NCBI GenBank assembly: GCA_944321635.1 | Contig: CALULY010000007.1 | Location: forward strand, 60,454-124,453 | From: an uncultured Bacteroidaceae bacterium | Lineage (GTDB): Bacteria > Bacteroidota > Bacteroidia > Bacteroidales > Bacteroidaceae | Length of the DNA: 64,000 nucleotides | Direction of reading: 5' to 3' | Shown here: positions 55,134 through 62,347 of the stretch, piece by piece | Numbering within the stretch: the first letter of the stretch is position 1 | How the letters are laid out: every line of letters begins with the position of its first letter | The notes under the pieces: model-generated | The model's input: the letters and a program-made list of their open reading frames with translations, nothing else | The model's database searches: none | Told to the model about the DNA's origin: nothing | Translations under genes and position numbers: made by a program

Positions 55134-56102
55134 ATGACGAGGAACGACAACATAGAGGAATACAAGGACTTTTGCGCGCGCGTGGCCGTGCCGTTGTTCG
55201 CGCAGCCCTACTGGCTCGACGCGGTTTGCCCTGGCGAATGGGATGTGATGTTCGCACGCAAGTCCGGCCGCGCCGTGGCCGCTATGCCGTGGCACTGTGT
55301 GCGGCGGCTGGGGCGGCGTTTCATGTTGCAGCCGCAATTGACCCAGTTCCTCGGGCCACAGGTCGATTTCAGGCTGACCAGCGAGTCGCACTACCGCAGA
55401 CGCTCGTTGTTCCGCGAGTGCGCTACGGACATCATCAGGCAAATCGCCGCTGAGCGGTTTGCCTACGTCCAGATGGCGATGCACCACAGTTACACCGATT
55501 GGCTGCCTTTCCACTGGGCTGGCTACCGGGAGACGACACGCTACACCTACCTGCTCCCTGACATCTCGTCGCCGGATGAGGTGGTGCGGTCGTTCCATCC
55601 GTCCAAACGCGGGCATCTCAGGACGGCAGCGGCCGAGGGGCTGACGGCAGACAGCGCGATGTGCGGCGACGAGTTCCGCGACTTCCATTCCCGCTGCCTT
55701 GCCGCCAAGGGCGAAAGGCCGAGCTACACCGAGGCTGTATTTGACCGCCTGGTCTCGACGATGGCCGGGCGGGGACAATGCGCGTTTATCGCCGTGAGGG
55801 GACGCGATGGAGGTTTGCAGTCGGCAGTGTTTGTGGTGTGGGACGCGACGACAGCCTACCAGCTGATGAGCTGCACGGACGTGCGCAATGCCTCGGCGGG
55901 GGCATCGACTTTCGCCGTGGAACAAGCCATACGATTCTGCTCGGGGAGGGTTAAAGCCTACGACTTCGAGGGGAGCATGATGCGCGACGTCGAGTTTTCC
56001 TACTCCAAGTACGGCACAGTGCAGCGGCCATACATCTACCTGGAACGCTACTCCTCACTCGCCGTGGAACTTGCCCTGAGGCTCGCGGGCAAGACACGGT
56101 GA
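55134..56102 (+). CDS. FemAB/GNAT-like acyltransferase
   Basis: 322 aa soluble protein. Its order of segments (LFAQPYWLDAVCPGEWDVMFARKSGRAVAAMPWHCVRRLG at the start, a central PSKRGHLRTAAAEGLTA, then GQCAFIAVRGRDGGLQSAVFVVWDATTAYQLMSC and a C-terminal AYDFEGSMMRDVEFSYSKYGTVQRPYIYLE) fits the tandem GNAT fold of FemAB/BioF2-like proteins. DFEGS and FKxxxG-like endings are typical. The substrate is unknown; peptidoglycan or surface polymer modification is only a family-based guess. Confidence 0.7.
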   Translation: MTRNDNIEEYKDFCARVAVPLFAQPYWLDAVCPGEWDVMFARKSGRAVAAMPWHCVRRLGRRFMLQPQLTQFLGPQVDFRLTSESHYRRRSLFRECATDIIRQIAAERFAYVQMAMHHSYTDWLPFHWAGYRETTRYTYLLPDISSPDEVVRSFHPSKRGHLRTAAAEGLTADSAMCGDEFRDFHSRCLAAKGERPSYTEAVFDRLVSTMAGRGQCAFIAVRGRDGGLQSAVFVVWDATTAYQLMSCTDVRNASAGASTFAVEQAIRFCSGRVKAYDFEGSMMRDVEFSYSKYGTVQRPYIYLERYSSLAVELALRLAGKTR

Positions 56103-56192
56103 GCCTGGGCCACGACACTATGCGCTGGCGGCGTGCGGCGCGGACAATGATGAAAAATCATGCGGATTGTTTGGCTGCTACGAAAAAAGCAT

Positions 56193-56200
56193 TACCTTTG
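56193..56200 (+). promoter_or_regulatory. -7 box of the tRNA-Ser pair
   Basis: TACCTTTG with TTTG at -33 spacing, 43 bp before the first tRNA-Ser. Confidence 0.6.
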
Positions 56201-56242
56201 CACCACCTTTCAGAGGAGAGGATGCAACAGACATAATTGCAA

Positions 56243-56327
56243 GGAGAGATGGTAGAGTGGTCGATTACAACGGTCTTGAAAACCGTCGTACCGAGAGGTA
56301 CCGGGGGTTCGAATCCCTCTCTCTCCG
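56243..56327 (+). tRNA. tRNA-Ser (TGA)
   Basis: 85 nt class II tRNA. Acceptor GGAGAGA/TCTCTCC, anticodon stem ACGGT/ACCGT with loop CTTGAAA giving TGA, long variable arm, discriminator G. Confidence 0.95.
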
Positions 56328-56382
56328 CAAAACAGACCGGCCAAGCGCGCTTCGCAACGAGCGATAGGCGCGTTTCTTTTTA

Positions 56383-56469
56383 GGAGAGATGCCGGAGTGG
56401 TCGATCGGGCCGCACTCGAAATGCGGTGAACGGGCAACTGTTCCCAGGGTTCGAATCCCTGTCTCTCCG
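56383..56469 (+). tRNA. tRNA-Ser (CGA), likely prophage attachment gene
   Basis: 87 nt class II tRNA. Acceptor GGAGAGA/TCTCTCC, anticodon stem CCGCA/TGCGG with loop CTCGAAA giving CGA, discriminator G. Lower-GC phage DNA begins just after its 3' end, which suggests integration at this gene. Confidence 0.94.
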
Positions 56470-56476
56470 CAATAAG

Positions 56477-56602
56477 CCTTGAAAATCAAGGATTTGCGAA
56501 ACTTGTACACGAAAATGTACACGAAACGCCCCAAATATCAATGCTTGGGGCGTTTTTTTGTGCTTGAAAGTCGTGTACACCCATGTACACGATTGTACAC
56601 GA
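56477..56602. promoter_or_regulatory. Candidate attachment region: inverted repeat and five TGTACAC boxes
   Basis: Directly after the tRNA lies the perfect inverted repeat CCTTGA-AAA-TCAAGG (56477-56491), a plausible recombinase core. TGTACAC boxes follow at 56504, 56516, 56574, 56584 and 56594, four of them extended to TGTACACGA. Short repeats flanking a core at a tRNA 3' end are the usual pattern of integrase arm sites; this reading is inference. Confidence 0.5.
56531..56559 (+). terminator. Terminator after the tRNA-Ser genes
   Basis: CGCCCCAA pairs with TTGGGGCG (56527-56534 and 56545-56552) and is followed by seven thymines on the plus strand. It lies between the TGTACAC box groups. Confidence 0.75.
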
Positions 56603-56605
56603 AAA

Positions 56606-56629
56606 AGCCCCGACACAAAGCCGGGGCGC
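56606..56629 (-). terminator. Terminator of the phage lysis genes
   Basis: GCCCCG (56607-56612) pairs with CGGGGC (56622-56627); on the minus strand the stem is followed by TTTTTC. It closes the leftward phage transcript 60 bp after the spanin gene. Confidence 0.7.
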
Positions 56630-56689
56630 ATTGTTCCCCAATGCAACTTTGGGGCTTCGCAACAATGTGGTGCAAAGGTAGTGAAGATT

Positions 56690-57301
56690 TCACAGAATCT
56701 TTCTTATCCCTGCAAGAATCTTCTTTATCCAATTGATTATTGGCGTTCTTTTCAAGTAAAGCAAGACCGCAACGGCAATCAACGATATGTAAAAGATGTA
56801 TCGCCATCGGTACGGGTCGGGGGTTGGTTCTTGGCTTTGCTGAACATTCGTTTCGTTTCTTCCTACATTGGCGGCACTTTCGGTTTCCTTGCTTTCGCTC
56901 GATTCCTCGCTTTCGCCTTTTTCTTCAACATCGGATTCAATGACCGTTTGTTTGATGGACTTAACCGCACCTTTGATGTTCCCGACATTATGCAAATCCG
57001 CATTTGCCGGATATGATTGCGGCATCGCCCTTGAAGATGTATCATCATGCTTGCCACTATCAACCGACACGACATTATTTATATTGTCGGGCATGGGTGG
57101 ATAAAAATCTATCTCCGTAATGGTTATTTTACCATGTTGGGTTCGGGTCGTATCAACGAACTTGTCCGTCTTGGCATTCGCTTCTTTCGCTATTGCCGTA
57201 CTATCAATTCGGACTTCCTGTTTGGTCTGCTGGACTTTCCTTGCAGTACCACAAGATGCAAGCAATACAAGCCCCAAGACCGGGGCAACAATCTTTTTCA
57301 T
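56690..57301 (-). CDS. Putative unimolecular spanin (phage lysis lipoprotein)
   Basis: 203 aa from the ATG at 57301 (MKKIVAPVLGLVLLASCGTARK), chosen because the lipoprotein signal starts there. The lipobox LASC places the N-terminus in the outer membrane. A hydrophilic, serine- and glutamate-rich middle follows. The single C-terminal membrane segment YIFYISLIAVAVLLYL (about residues 172-187), with a basic tail, would anchor it in the inner membrane. A lipoprotein plus C-terminal membrane anchor is the defining topology of u-spanins. The endolysin gene directly upstream supports the call; sequence homology was not recognised. Confidence 0.65.
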   Translation of the reverse strand: MKKIVAPVLGLVLLASCGTARKVQQTKQEVRIDSTAIAKEANAKTDKFVDTTRTQHGKITITEIDFYPPMPDNINNVVSVDSGKHDDTSSRAMPQSYPANADLHNVGNIKGAVKSIKQTVIESDVEEKGESEESSESKETESAANVGRNETNVQQSQEPTPDPYRWRYIFYISLIAVAVLLYLKRTPIINWIKKILAGIRKIL

Positions 57302-57302
57302 G

Positions 57303-57881
57303 TCATATCGTTTTAATGTCATTTAATCGGTTAAGCCATCCTTTCAAAAACCTTTTGTTGGTGTACTTCATCAATTCGGATTCCGTTGCCTTTCGACCAA
57401 TCTTCTTTTCATACTTCTTAATGCTCGATTCTGTTATGTCGTTGAAAAACTTAACACGGGCTTTGAAGATTGCATCAAAGAGTTGGTCAGGGTCGGCAAA
57501 GTTCACCGCCGATAAAGTCTTGTCGCCGACAATGCCATCATCAACGACCCCAAGTAATCTTTGAGGAATGACAATGCCGTGCTTTCCCGACCCCCATACC
57601 CAATCAACAAGGATGTTGGCGACCTTTTGCGATTGGATTTGGTCGGCTTTCCATCTATCCCAAAAATGGGGCTTCAACACCCGGTCACGGACATCATCAA
57701 CCGAAAGCAATTTCAGGTCTTTAACGTCAATATCCCCGTCACCGTCCTTGTCATAACCCACATTGCGCCATGTGGCGATTGTCACACCTTTATTTGTTGC
57801 GCCCCCGGCATCCGCCGGGTCGTTTACAAAACCACCTTCCCATTTCAATATGAAAGGCAGTAACTTATTTACATCTGCCAT
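57303..57881 (-). CDS. Phage endolysin, glycoside hydrolase family 108
   Basis: 192 aa, soluble. The N-terminus [32 protein letters not shown] contains the EGG catalytic glutamate motif of GH108 muramidases. The C-terminal part has the peptidoglycan-binding-3 pattern [26 protein letters not shown]. An inserted [13 protein letters not shown] resembles a calcium-binding dockerin/EF-hand loop. It has no signal peptide and so needs a holin; it lies between the holin-like and spanin genes (1-bp gap to the spanin start). Confidence 0.87.
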   Translation of the reverse strand: MADVNKLLPFILKWEGGFVNDPADAGGATNKGVTIATWRNVGYDKDGDGDIDVKDLKLLSVDDVRDRVLKPHFWDRWKADQIQSQKVANILVDWVWGSGKHGIVIPQRLLGVVDDGIVGDKTLSAVNFADPDQLFDAIFKARVKFFNDITESSIKKYEKKIGRKATESELMKYTNKRFLKGWLNRLNDIKTI

Positions 57882-57892
57882 AATTACATCTG

Positions 57893-58357
57893 TTAAACGG
57901 TTTCTTCCTTTTCTAAATCTCCATTGGAATTTTGCATATCTTCTTCCGTTATGATTGCATCAGGATGGTCTTTTGTATAGTTGCCACGCAACAAATTGAC
58001 AAGACGACACTTGACACCATTGTTCAATCTTTGTAAACATTTATCATCCGGCTGCAAACAAACGTGCTTTTCTGCTTCTTTAAGTTGCAAGCGCAATTCA
58101 TTATTTTCACGGATAAGGTCAAGACGTTCATTTTCAAGGCTATGTAATTTTTCATACAATTCATCGACCTTTTTTTTCAGGACATCGACTTCACCCTGCA
58201 CGCGCTTGTAATCTTCAAGTAGGGCATTGCGCTGGACTTCAAAAGCATTCGCTTCTGCAATAGTCTTGTTGCTTTTTCTGTTTATAAGATATTTGACAGC
58301 TTCCCAACCTCCCAATGTTCCTATAATGGAACCGATTGTAACCAATATCTCGTTCAT
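57893..58357 (-). CDS. Holin-like coiled-coil membrane protein
   Basis: 154 aa from the ATG at 58357 ([25 protein letters not shown]). The start gives one short membrane segment; a long coiled coil follows (residues about 45-105: [49 protein letters not shown]), then a hydrophilic tail with three cysteines. Position just before the endolysin suggests a holin or lysis regulator, but the topology is not a classic two- or three-helix holin. Function is inferred from context. Confidence 0.5.
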   Translation of the reverse strand: MNEILVTIGSIIGTLGGWEAVKYLINRKSNKTIAEANAFEVQRNALLEDYKRVQGEVDVLKKKVDELYEKLHSLENERLDLIRENNELRLQLKEAEKHVCLQPDDKCLQRLNNGVKCRLVNLLRGNYTKDHPDAIITEEDMQNSNGDLEKEETV

Positions 58358-58362
58358 AACTA

Positions 58363-58779
58363 TCAAGTAAATTGAAAACATTTACCAACTTTGACAATAG
58401 TAGTGTCAATTGGGTACAAACGAATTGGCGACAATCCCTTTTCCGCACGGCTTGCATTCATTGACGGCAAATTGGTTTCGGCTTTCTGAATAGCCCCAAT
58501 AAGTATGTCAGACCCGGTAAAACAAGACCGTCTTTCCCCGGCGGGCGTGCCGTCGGGATTCTTCGTATAAAAGTCACCGTCCTTGTCTGCTTCCTCATTG
58601 AATGTGGCAAGGACAACTTGCATTTGCATTCTCAACCCGGATGAATTTTTGCCCGGAAACTTCGTTGGTTGGATAATGACCTTTTCAATCAGAATCCGGC
58701 GACCGAACAAATCTTCCATGTCAATGCCCTTGCCAATGACAACATCCGATTCAACGCTAAGTTCACAAAACTTTGCCAT
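58363..58779 (-). CDS. Phage protein of unknown function
   Basis: 138 aa, no signal or membrane segment, predicted mixed alpha/beta (MAKFCELSVESDVVIGKGIDMEDLFGRRILIEKVIIQPTKFPG; FTGSDILIGAIQKAE). I recognise no family. It lies 5 bp before the holin-like gene and 13 bp after the 128-aa gene, so it belongs to the same late transcript. Confidence 0.6.
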   Translation of the reverse strand: MAKFCELSVESDVVIGKGIDMEDLFGRRILIEKVIIQPTKFPGKNSSGLRMQMQVVLATFNEEADKDGDFYTKNPDGTPAGERRSCFTGSDILIGAIQKAETNLPSMNASRAEKGLSPIRLYPIDTTIVKVGKCFQFT

Positions 58780-58792
58780 CGTCTTTTAATGT

Positions 58793-59179
58793 TTAGTTCG
58801 ACAAATCTTCTACCAAGACCGCATCCAAATCTTCCGTAAACTGCAAATACTCCTTGTATTCCTCAACCGCGCTTTCGTTCACGGCAACGCCAAGAACGTG
58901 TTTGTTGTAGGAATTAACAAGGTCAAATTCTGCCGTTTCGTCAATGACTGAACGGATTACGACCCTTTTAACATTCTCTTTCGTGGCTTTGTTGTAGCCG
59001 CGCACCTCATAGCACTTCCACCCGATTTGGGTTTCTTCTTCTTGACCCTCTGGAATGCCCATTTCGGGTTCTATATTCAGGCGGTAAAGCCAAGAACCGT
59101 CATTGTCATACTCCAAGACGGCGGGTTTTCCGTGCGCCATGTCATAGTGCGCATTAGGCACGATTAAATTTAATTTCAT
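58793..59179 (-). CDS. Phage protein of unknown function, overlapping the DGR reverse transcriptase gene
   Basis: 128 aa acidic protein (MKLNLIVPNAHYDMAHGKPAVLEYDNDGSWLYRLNIEPEMG; IGWKCYEVRGYNKATKENVKRVVIRSVID). Its start lies inside the RT gene (26-bp overlap), so the two are probably translated in a coupled way. It is beta-rich and acidic, unlike the basic four-helix Avd accessory proteins of DGRs, and I do not assign it that role. A tail-related function is possible. Confidence 0.6.
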   Translation of the reverse strand: MKLNLIVPNAHYDMAHGKPAVLEYDNDGSWLYRLNIEPEMGIPEGQEEETQIGWKCYEVRGYNKATKENVKRVVIRSVIDETAEFDLVNSYNKHVLGVAVNESAVEEYKEYLQFTEDLDAVLVEDLSN

Positions 59180-60176
59180 ACGGAAATGTTTTTGAAAGTT
59201 TGTTCATTAAATTGAGCGAATCACAATACTTGCACCATCCCCACCAACTGCATATTTGTTGCTTGTAATCCTCTTTGCTTGGAACAATCTTGCGCTTGTT
59301 CAATTTTGCCACCCGGCGGCAAAGTTTCTGCTTGATGGATTTCCGCAACAATGTATGCGTATGGTAAAAGACATACCCCAAGAAGTCGATTCCCCTTGAA
59401 TCAACGGGAAAGACTTGGTAATTGCGTTTTACACGCAACTTCAACCCTTTCAGGTAAGCCCGGATTTCGTGTAACAATTCATGCAATACTTCCTTGTTGG
59501 GTGCAAGAATGACTATATCATCGGCATACCGCCAATAATACTTCACACGCTTGGTTTCTTTCAACCAATGGTCAAAATAAGCCAAGACAAGGTTTGCAAA
59601 ATACTGACTTAAATAATTGCCTATTGGCACACCCTTTTCATCATTGACCGAATCAATGATTTCGTCAAGCAATGCCAATAGGCGACTATCTTTTATTTTT
59701 CGCCTGACAATGCTTTTCAAGACATCATGGTGAATTGATGGATAAAACTTCTTTATGTCAATTTTCAGGCAATAGCGTGTTCCGTCCGGGTCTTGCTTCA
59801 ACGCCTGTTTGACATCCTTTGCACATTTATGGATTCCCCGGTTCTTGATGCAAGAATACGTGTTCTTGTTGAAGATGGAAACCCATATCGGTTCAAGGAC
59901 ATTCATAATGGCATGGTGCAAGATACGGTCGGGATAATAGGGCAAACGGTAAATCTGCCTTTCTTTCGGCTCGTATATGGTGAAGATATGATATTGGGAT
60001 GTTCTGAACGTTCCGTTTTTCAAACTCTCATGGAAGGCAAGGATATTGGCATCACGGTTCTTGTCGTGCATCTGCACGCCATAAGACCGCAACTTGCCTT
60101 TTCTTGCCTTTTGGTCGGCAAGCTGCAAGTTTTCAATGCTGATTACCCGGTCAAACAAGTTGCCAATTCTTTTCAT
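59154..60176 (-). CDS. DGR reverse transcriptase
   Basis: 340 aa. The RT domain has the catalytic YADD at residues 217-220 (YYWRYADDIVILAP), the first catalytic aspartate in YCLKIDIKKFYPSIHHDVL and the RT4 motif IGNYLSQ at residues 185-191. IGxxxSQ, in place of the QGxxxSP of retroviral and group II intron RTs, is the recognised DGR signature. The protein ends shortly after the thumb, with no maturase or endonuclease domain. It lies 164 bp downstream of the TR. It should copy the TR RNA with adenine-specific errors to diversify the VR. Confidence 0.95.
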   Translation of the reverse strand: MKRIGNLFDRVISIENLQLADQKARKGKLRSYGVQMHDKNRDANILAFHESLKNGTFRTSQYHIFTIYEPKERQIYRLPYYPDRILHHAIMNVLEPIWVSIFNKNTYSCIKNRGIHKCAKDVKQALKQDPDGTRYCLKIDIKKFYPSIHHDVLKSIVRRKIKDSRLLALLDEIIDSVNDEKGVPIGNYLSQYFANLVLAYFDHWLKETKRVKYYWRYADDIVILAPNKEVLHELLHEIRAYLKGLKLRVKRNYQVFPVDSRGIDFLGYVFYHTHTLLRKSIKQKLCRRVAKLNKRKIVPSKEDYKQQICSWWGWCKYCDSLNLMNKLSKTFPYEIKFNRA

Positions 60177-60340
60177 TGCCTTTCACTTCAAGTTTGCTTG
60201 TATATTAGGATTCTTCGGGTTGCCCCTACCAAAACCGTTTTACCTAATTTGTTTTTTGCCGTTGGGCTTTTGCCCAACTCATGCAACCCCGGTCGGGCTG
60301 CTTTTGTGGCAAGGTTTCCGATATGCAACTATATTTTTAC
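60177..60340 (-). other. DGR spacer between TR and RT
   Basis: 164 bp without a gene. It contains one strong hairpin and otherwise AT-rich sequence. In the Bordetella phage DGR the corresponding RNA spacer is bound by RT-Avd and needed for priming; the same role here is inferred from position. Confidence 0.5.
60261..60278 (-). other. Hairpin in the DGR spacer RNA
   Basis: Perfect 7-bp stem GTTGGGC/GCCCAAC with a 4-nt loop. On the sense (minus) strand it is followed by A-rich sequence rather than T, so it is not a terminator; it is more likely a structural part of the TR RNA. Confidence 0.5.
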
Positions 60341-60456
60341 AAGCATAGCTGAGAACCGATATTCGCATTCGTATTCGTAGCCGTGTTATTCGTATTCGCA
60401 TACACGAACCCTGCATTCGCACCATTATTCGCATTACCGCTGAACAAAACGCCACG
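60341..60456 (-). repeat. DGR template repeat (TR)
   Basis: 116 bp matching the VR at 60551-60666. On the minus strand it has 30 adenines, and many are arranged as AAT or AAC codons in the frame of the target protein. Of the 30 adenine positions 20 differ in the VR; of the 86 other positions none differ. It is non-coding itself and lies between the target gene stop and the RT gene. Confidence 0.97.
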
Positions 60457-60525
60457 ACATCGGACAACCTTTGTTTTATTTTTCATCCAAATTCCAAAAT
60501 CATATTTGCCACTCGATTTGACGAT

Positions 60526-61992
60526 TTAAGCCGCTTCGATTTGCGGGTAAAAGCAAAGCCGAGAACCGACAGCCGCAGCCGTATACGTAGCCGCGTAAAA
60601 CGTAGTCGCATACACGAACCCCGCACCCGCACCATTAAGCGCAGTACCGCCGAACAAAACGCCACGTTCTGATACACCGCTTGCCGGAATGTTGGTATAG
60701 AAGTAATCGCAAAAGTAAGTTGTCGAACCCGCACCGACTTCAAGCGGCATGATTTCGCCATCCTCACCAAGTATCATCTTCTTTACATAACCCTCTTTCC
60801 GGGGCAAGTTGCCGCGCAACTCATAGTTCAACGTGCCGGAACTTGTGAATGCCGCCGGGTCGTCACAAACGTAAAATTCAGAAAGTCCGCCGTCCGCTTC
60901 ACTCTGAATAAGACATTTGCAACCATCCGTCCACTTCCATATATGCCCGAAAGGATTTTCAACACCGCGATAAGACGGTACTTGCACGACCTTACGTGTA
61001 ATGGGCGTGAAATGGGTTGTGTCGGTTAATGCCGTTCCTGCTGTTGCATCTGCTTTGCAAGTGTATAGCAATTCACCTTGTGACACGTATTGCCCGGCGG
61101 TGTATGCGGTCGCGGCACTATATTCACCCTTGTAGTTGGCTTCACCGTTTGCATCATATTCAAATGGCATGGTAAATTCAACATACCCGGATTTGTTGCC
61201 AAGGCTGTTTGTTACACCACAAGGCACAAAAGGATAATTGCCATTGAAGTTTGACCACCTCGTCCAATCCAAGGTTGTCACACCCGAACCCAAGCCGCCT
61301 TGGTGATAACCATCGTCCGTCAATTCGGCATTGAATGCCTCTTGCGAATTGAATGTGCAATACTCAACGGCAAAGAGCCACCACAACTTTTTGTGTGTCT
61401 GATACAAGTTGCAATTCCATTCCGTTGAACCGTGCTTTCTTGCATACGTGCGGAAATTGGTCAATGAAATAACCGTTGCGGGCATTCCAAGCTGTGAACG
61501 ATAAGTGCCGTCACGGTCGGCATTGTTGTTGCCGCCCCTGTAATCCGTGCTTTTGTTCACGACCGCGCATAATGTTTGGGTTGAACGCTGGACGGTCGCT
61601 TCAACCGCCGAAACATAGTCTTTGCGCCAAAGTTTGAAGCCGGGTAAAGGTTCAGTGGACTGCAAATGGCGGCTTTTATCGCCGTCAGTTTCAAAACGCA
61701 CATACATATCGGGCAATTCATCCATGTATTGCCCATCAGCCCCTGTAAGGTTTGCAACCGCCCCTGTGTCGCGCTTTGTCGAATCATTGGCGTGCAAGTA
61801 ATAGTTCACTTCGCCATTGTCTTTCAGGATGCAACGCCGGATAAGGCTTTGCAACGGCAATTCCTTGTGAAGTTCCATCTTGCCGACCCTTGTCGGGTGC
61901 GGGTTTGACACCGTGGCATCCCATTCAATGCCATAATAATAATCATAAGCGAATGTCGGCTTTGTGTTGCCGACCCCAATAATCAATCCCAT
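60526..61992 (-). CDS. DGR-diversified phage receptor-binding (variable) protein
   Basis: 488 aa. The last 50 residues are encoded by the VR and end in VGSRLCFYPQIEAA, which fits the C-terminal position of diversified C-type-lectin-fold domains; the variable residues would form the ligand-binding face. Around residues 305-345 a segment with AYTAGQYVSQGELLYTCKADATAGTALTDTTHFTPI resembles a chitin-binding (CBM5/12-like) module. The N-terminal 300 residues are unrecognised but rich in W, Y and G. Upstream are a tail protein and a small structural protein (1-bp gap), so it is most likely the tail tip adhesin that recognises the bacterial surface. Confidence 0.85.
   Translation of the reverse strand: MGLIIGVGNTKPTFAYDYYYGIEWDATVSNPHPTRVGKMELHKELPLQSLIRRCILKDNGEVNYYLHANDSTKRDTGAVANLTGADGQYMDELPDMYVRFETDGDKSRHLQSTEPLPGFKLWRKDYVSAVEATVQRSTQTLCAVVNKSTDYRGGNNNADRDGTYRSQLGMPATVISLTNFRTYARKHGSTEWNCNLYQTHKKLWWLFAVEYCTFNSQEAFNAELTDDGYHQGGLGSGVTTLDWTRWSNFNGNYPFVPCGVTNSLGNKSGYVEFTMPFEYDANGEANYKGEYSAATAYTAGQYVSQGELLYTCKADATAGTALTDTTHFTPITRKVVQVPSYRGVENPFGHIWKWTDGCKCLIQSEADGGLSEFYVCDDPAAFTSSGTLNYELRGNLPRKEGYVKKMILGEDGEIMPLEVGAGSTTYFCDYFYTNIPASGVSERGVLFGGTALNGAGAGFVYATTFYAATYTAAAVGSRLCFYPQIEAA
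60551..60666 (-). repeat. DGR variable repeat (VR)
   Basis: 116 bp at the 3' end of the target gene, differing from the TR at 20 positions, all TR adenines. The differences change 13 codons and leave two silent. Examples: N to T, L, G, F, Y and A, plus S to G, T to A, I to V and Q to R. After the last changed base only five matching bases remain before the sequences diverge, so the initiation (IMH-like) end is short. A weak CCGC/GCGG hairpin (60531-60546) follows. Confidence 0.97.
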
Positions 61993-61993
61993 A

Positions 61994-62269
61994 TCAATAG
62001 CCCCATTTTAAGTTAGTACCTGACAATGAAGTTTGCTTCACCGTCTTTACAATTTCAGGATTCCAACCGCAATCAAATTGCGTTTCGATAAATTCCCCGT
62101 CATTCATTCCGGCAAGCTGCACCGATAATTTCACGGGTTGCGTGCCGTCATTCTTGACGTTGAAGCATTGACCGTCCGGCAAGCTGAAATCAGCATTGTT
62201 AAGATTGTCGATCGCTCCCATCTTTCCGATTTGTGCGGACACCGTTTCGCCGCTCCTTGTTTCACTCAT
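61994..62269 (-). CDS. Small phage structural protein, function unknown
   Basis: 91 aa from the ATG at 62269 (MSETRSGETVSAQIGKMGAID); an ATG two codons upstream is also possible. It is beta-rich (CFNVKNDGTQPVKLSVQLAGMNDGEFIETQFDCGWNPEIVKTVKQ), without signal or membrane segment. It ends 1 bp before the variable protein gene and is probably cotranslated with it, suggesting a baseplate or adhesin partner. I recognise no family. Confidence 0.6.
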   Translation of the reverse strand: MSETRSGETVSAQIGKMGAIDNLNNADFSLPDGQCFNVKNDGTQPVKLSVQLAGMNDGEFIETQFDCGWNPEIVKTVKQTSLSGTNLKWGY

Positions 62270-62288
62270 AATCAAAAAGTTTTGTTTG

Positions 62289-62296
62289 CAAATTTA
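62289..62296 (-). promoter_or_regulatory. Possible promoter of the small protein/DGR unit
   Basis: TAAATTTG on the minus strand, 20 bp before the ATG at 62269, fits TAnnTTTG. Just upstream lies the perfect inverted repeat GTTTTA-CTA-TAAAAC (62308-62322). It may allow the DGR genes to be expressed separately from the tail genes. Confidence 0.4.
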
Positions 62297-62347
62297 ACTT
62301 GTTATTGTTTTACTATAAAACATTGTGGATAACACAAGCACAACTTC

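Noticed and set aside
59154..60176. Retron or group II intron origin of the reverse transcriptase
   Set aside because: No msr/msd or intron structure, no maturase domain; the IGxxxSQ motif and the TR/VR pair identify a DGR.
60279..60467. A 62-codon frame across the TR on the minus strand as a candidate accessory gene
   Set aside because: It is out of frame with the target reading, consists mostly of TR sequence and has no Avd-like features.
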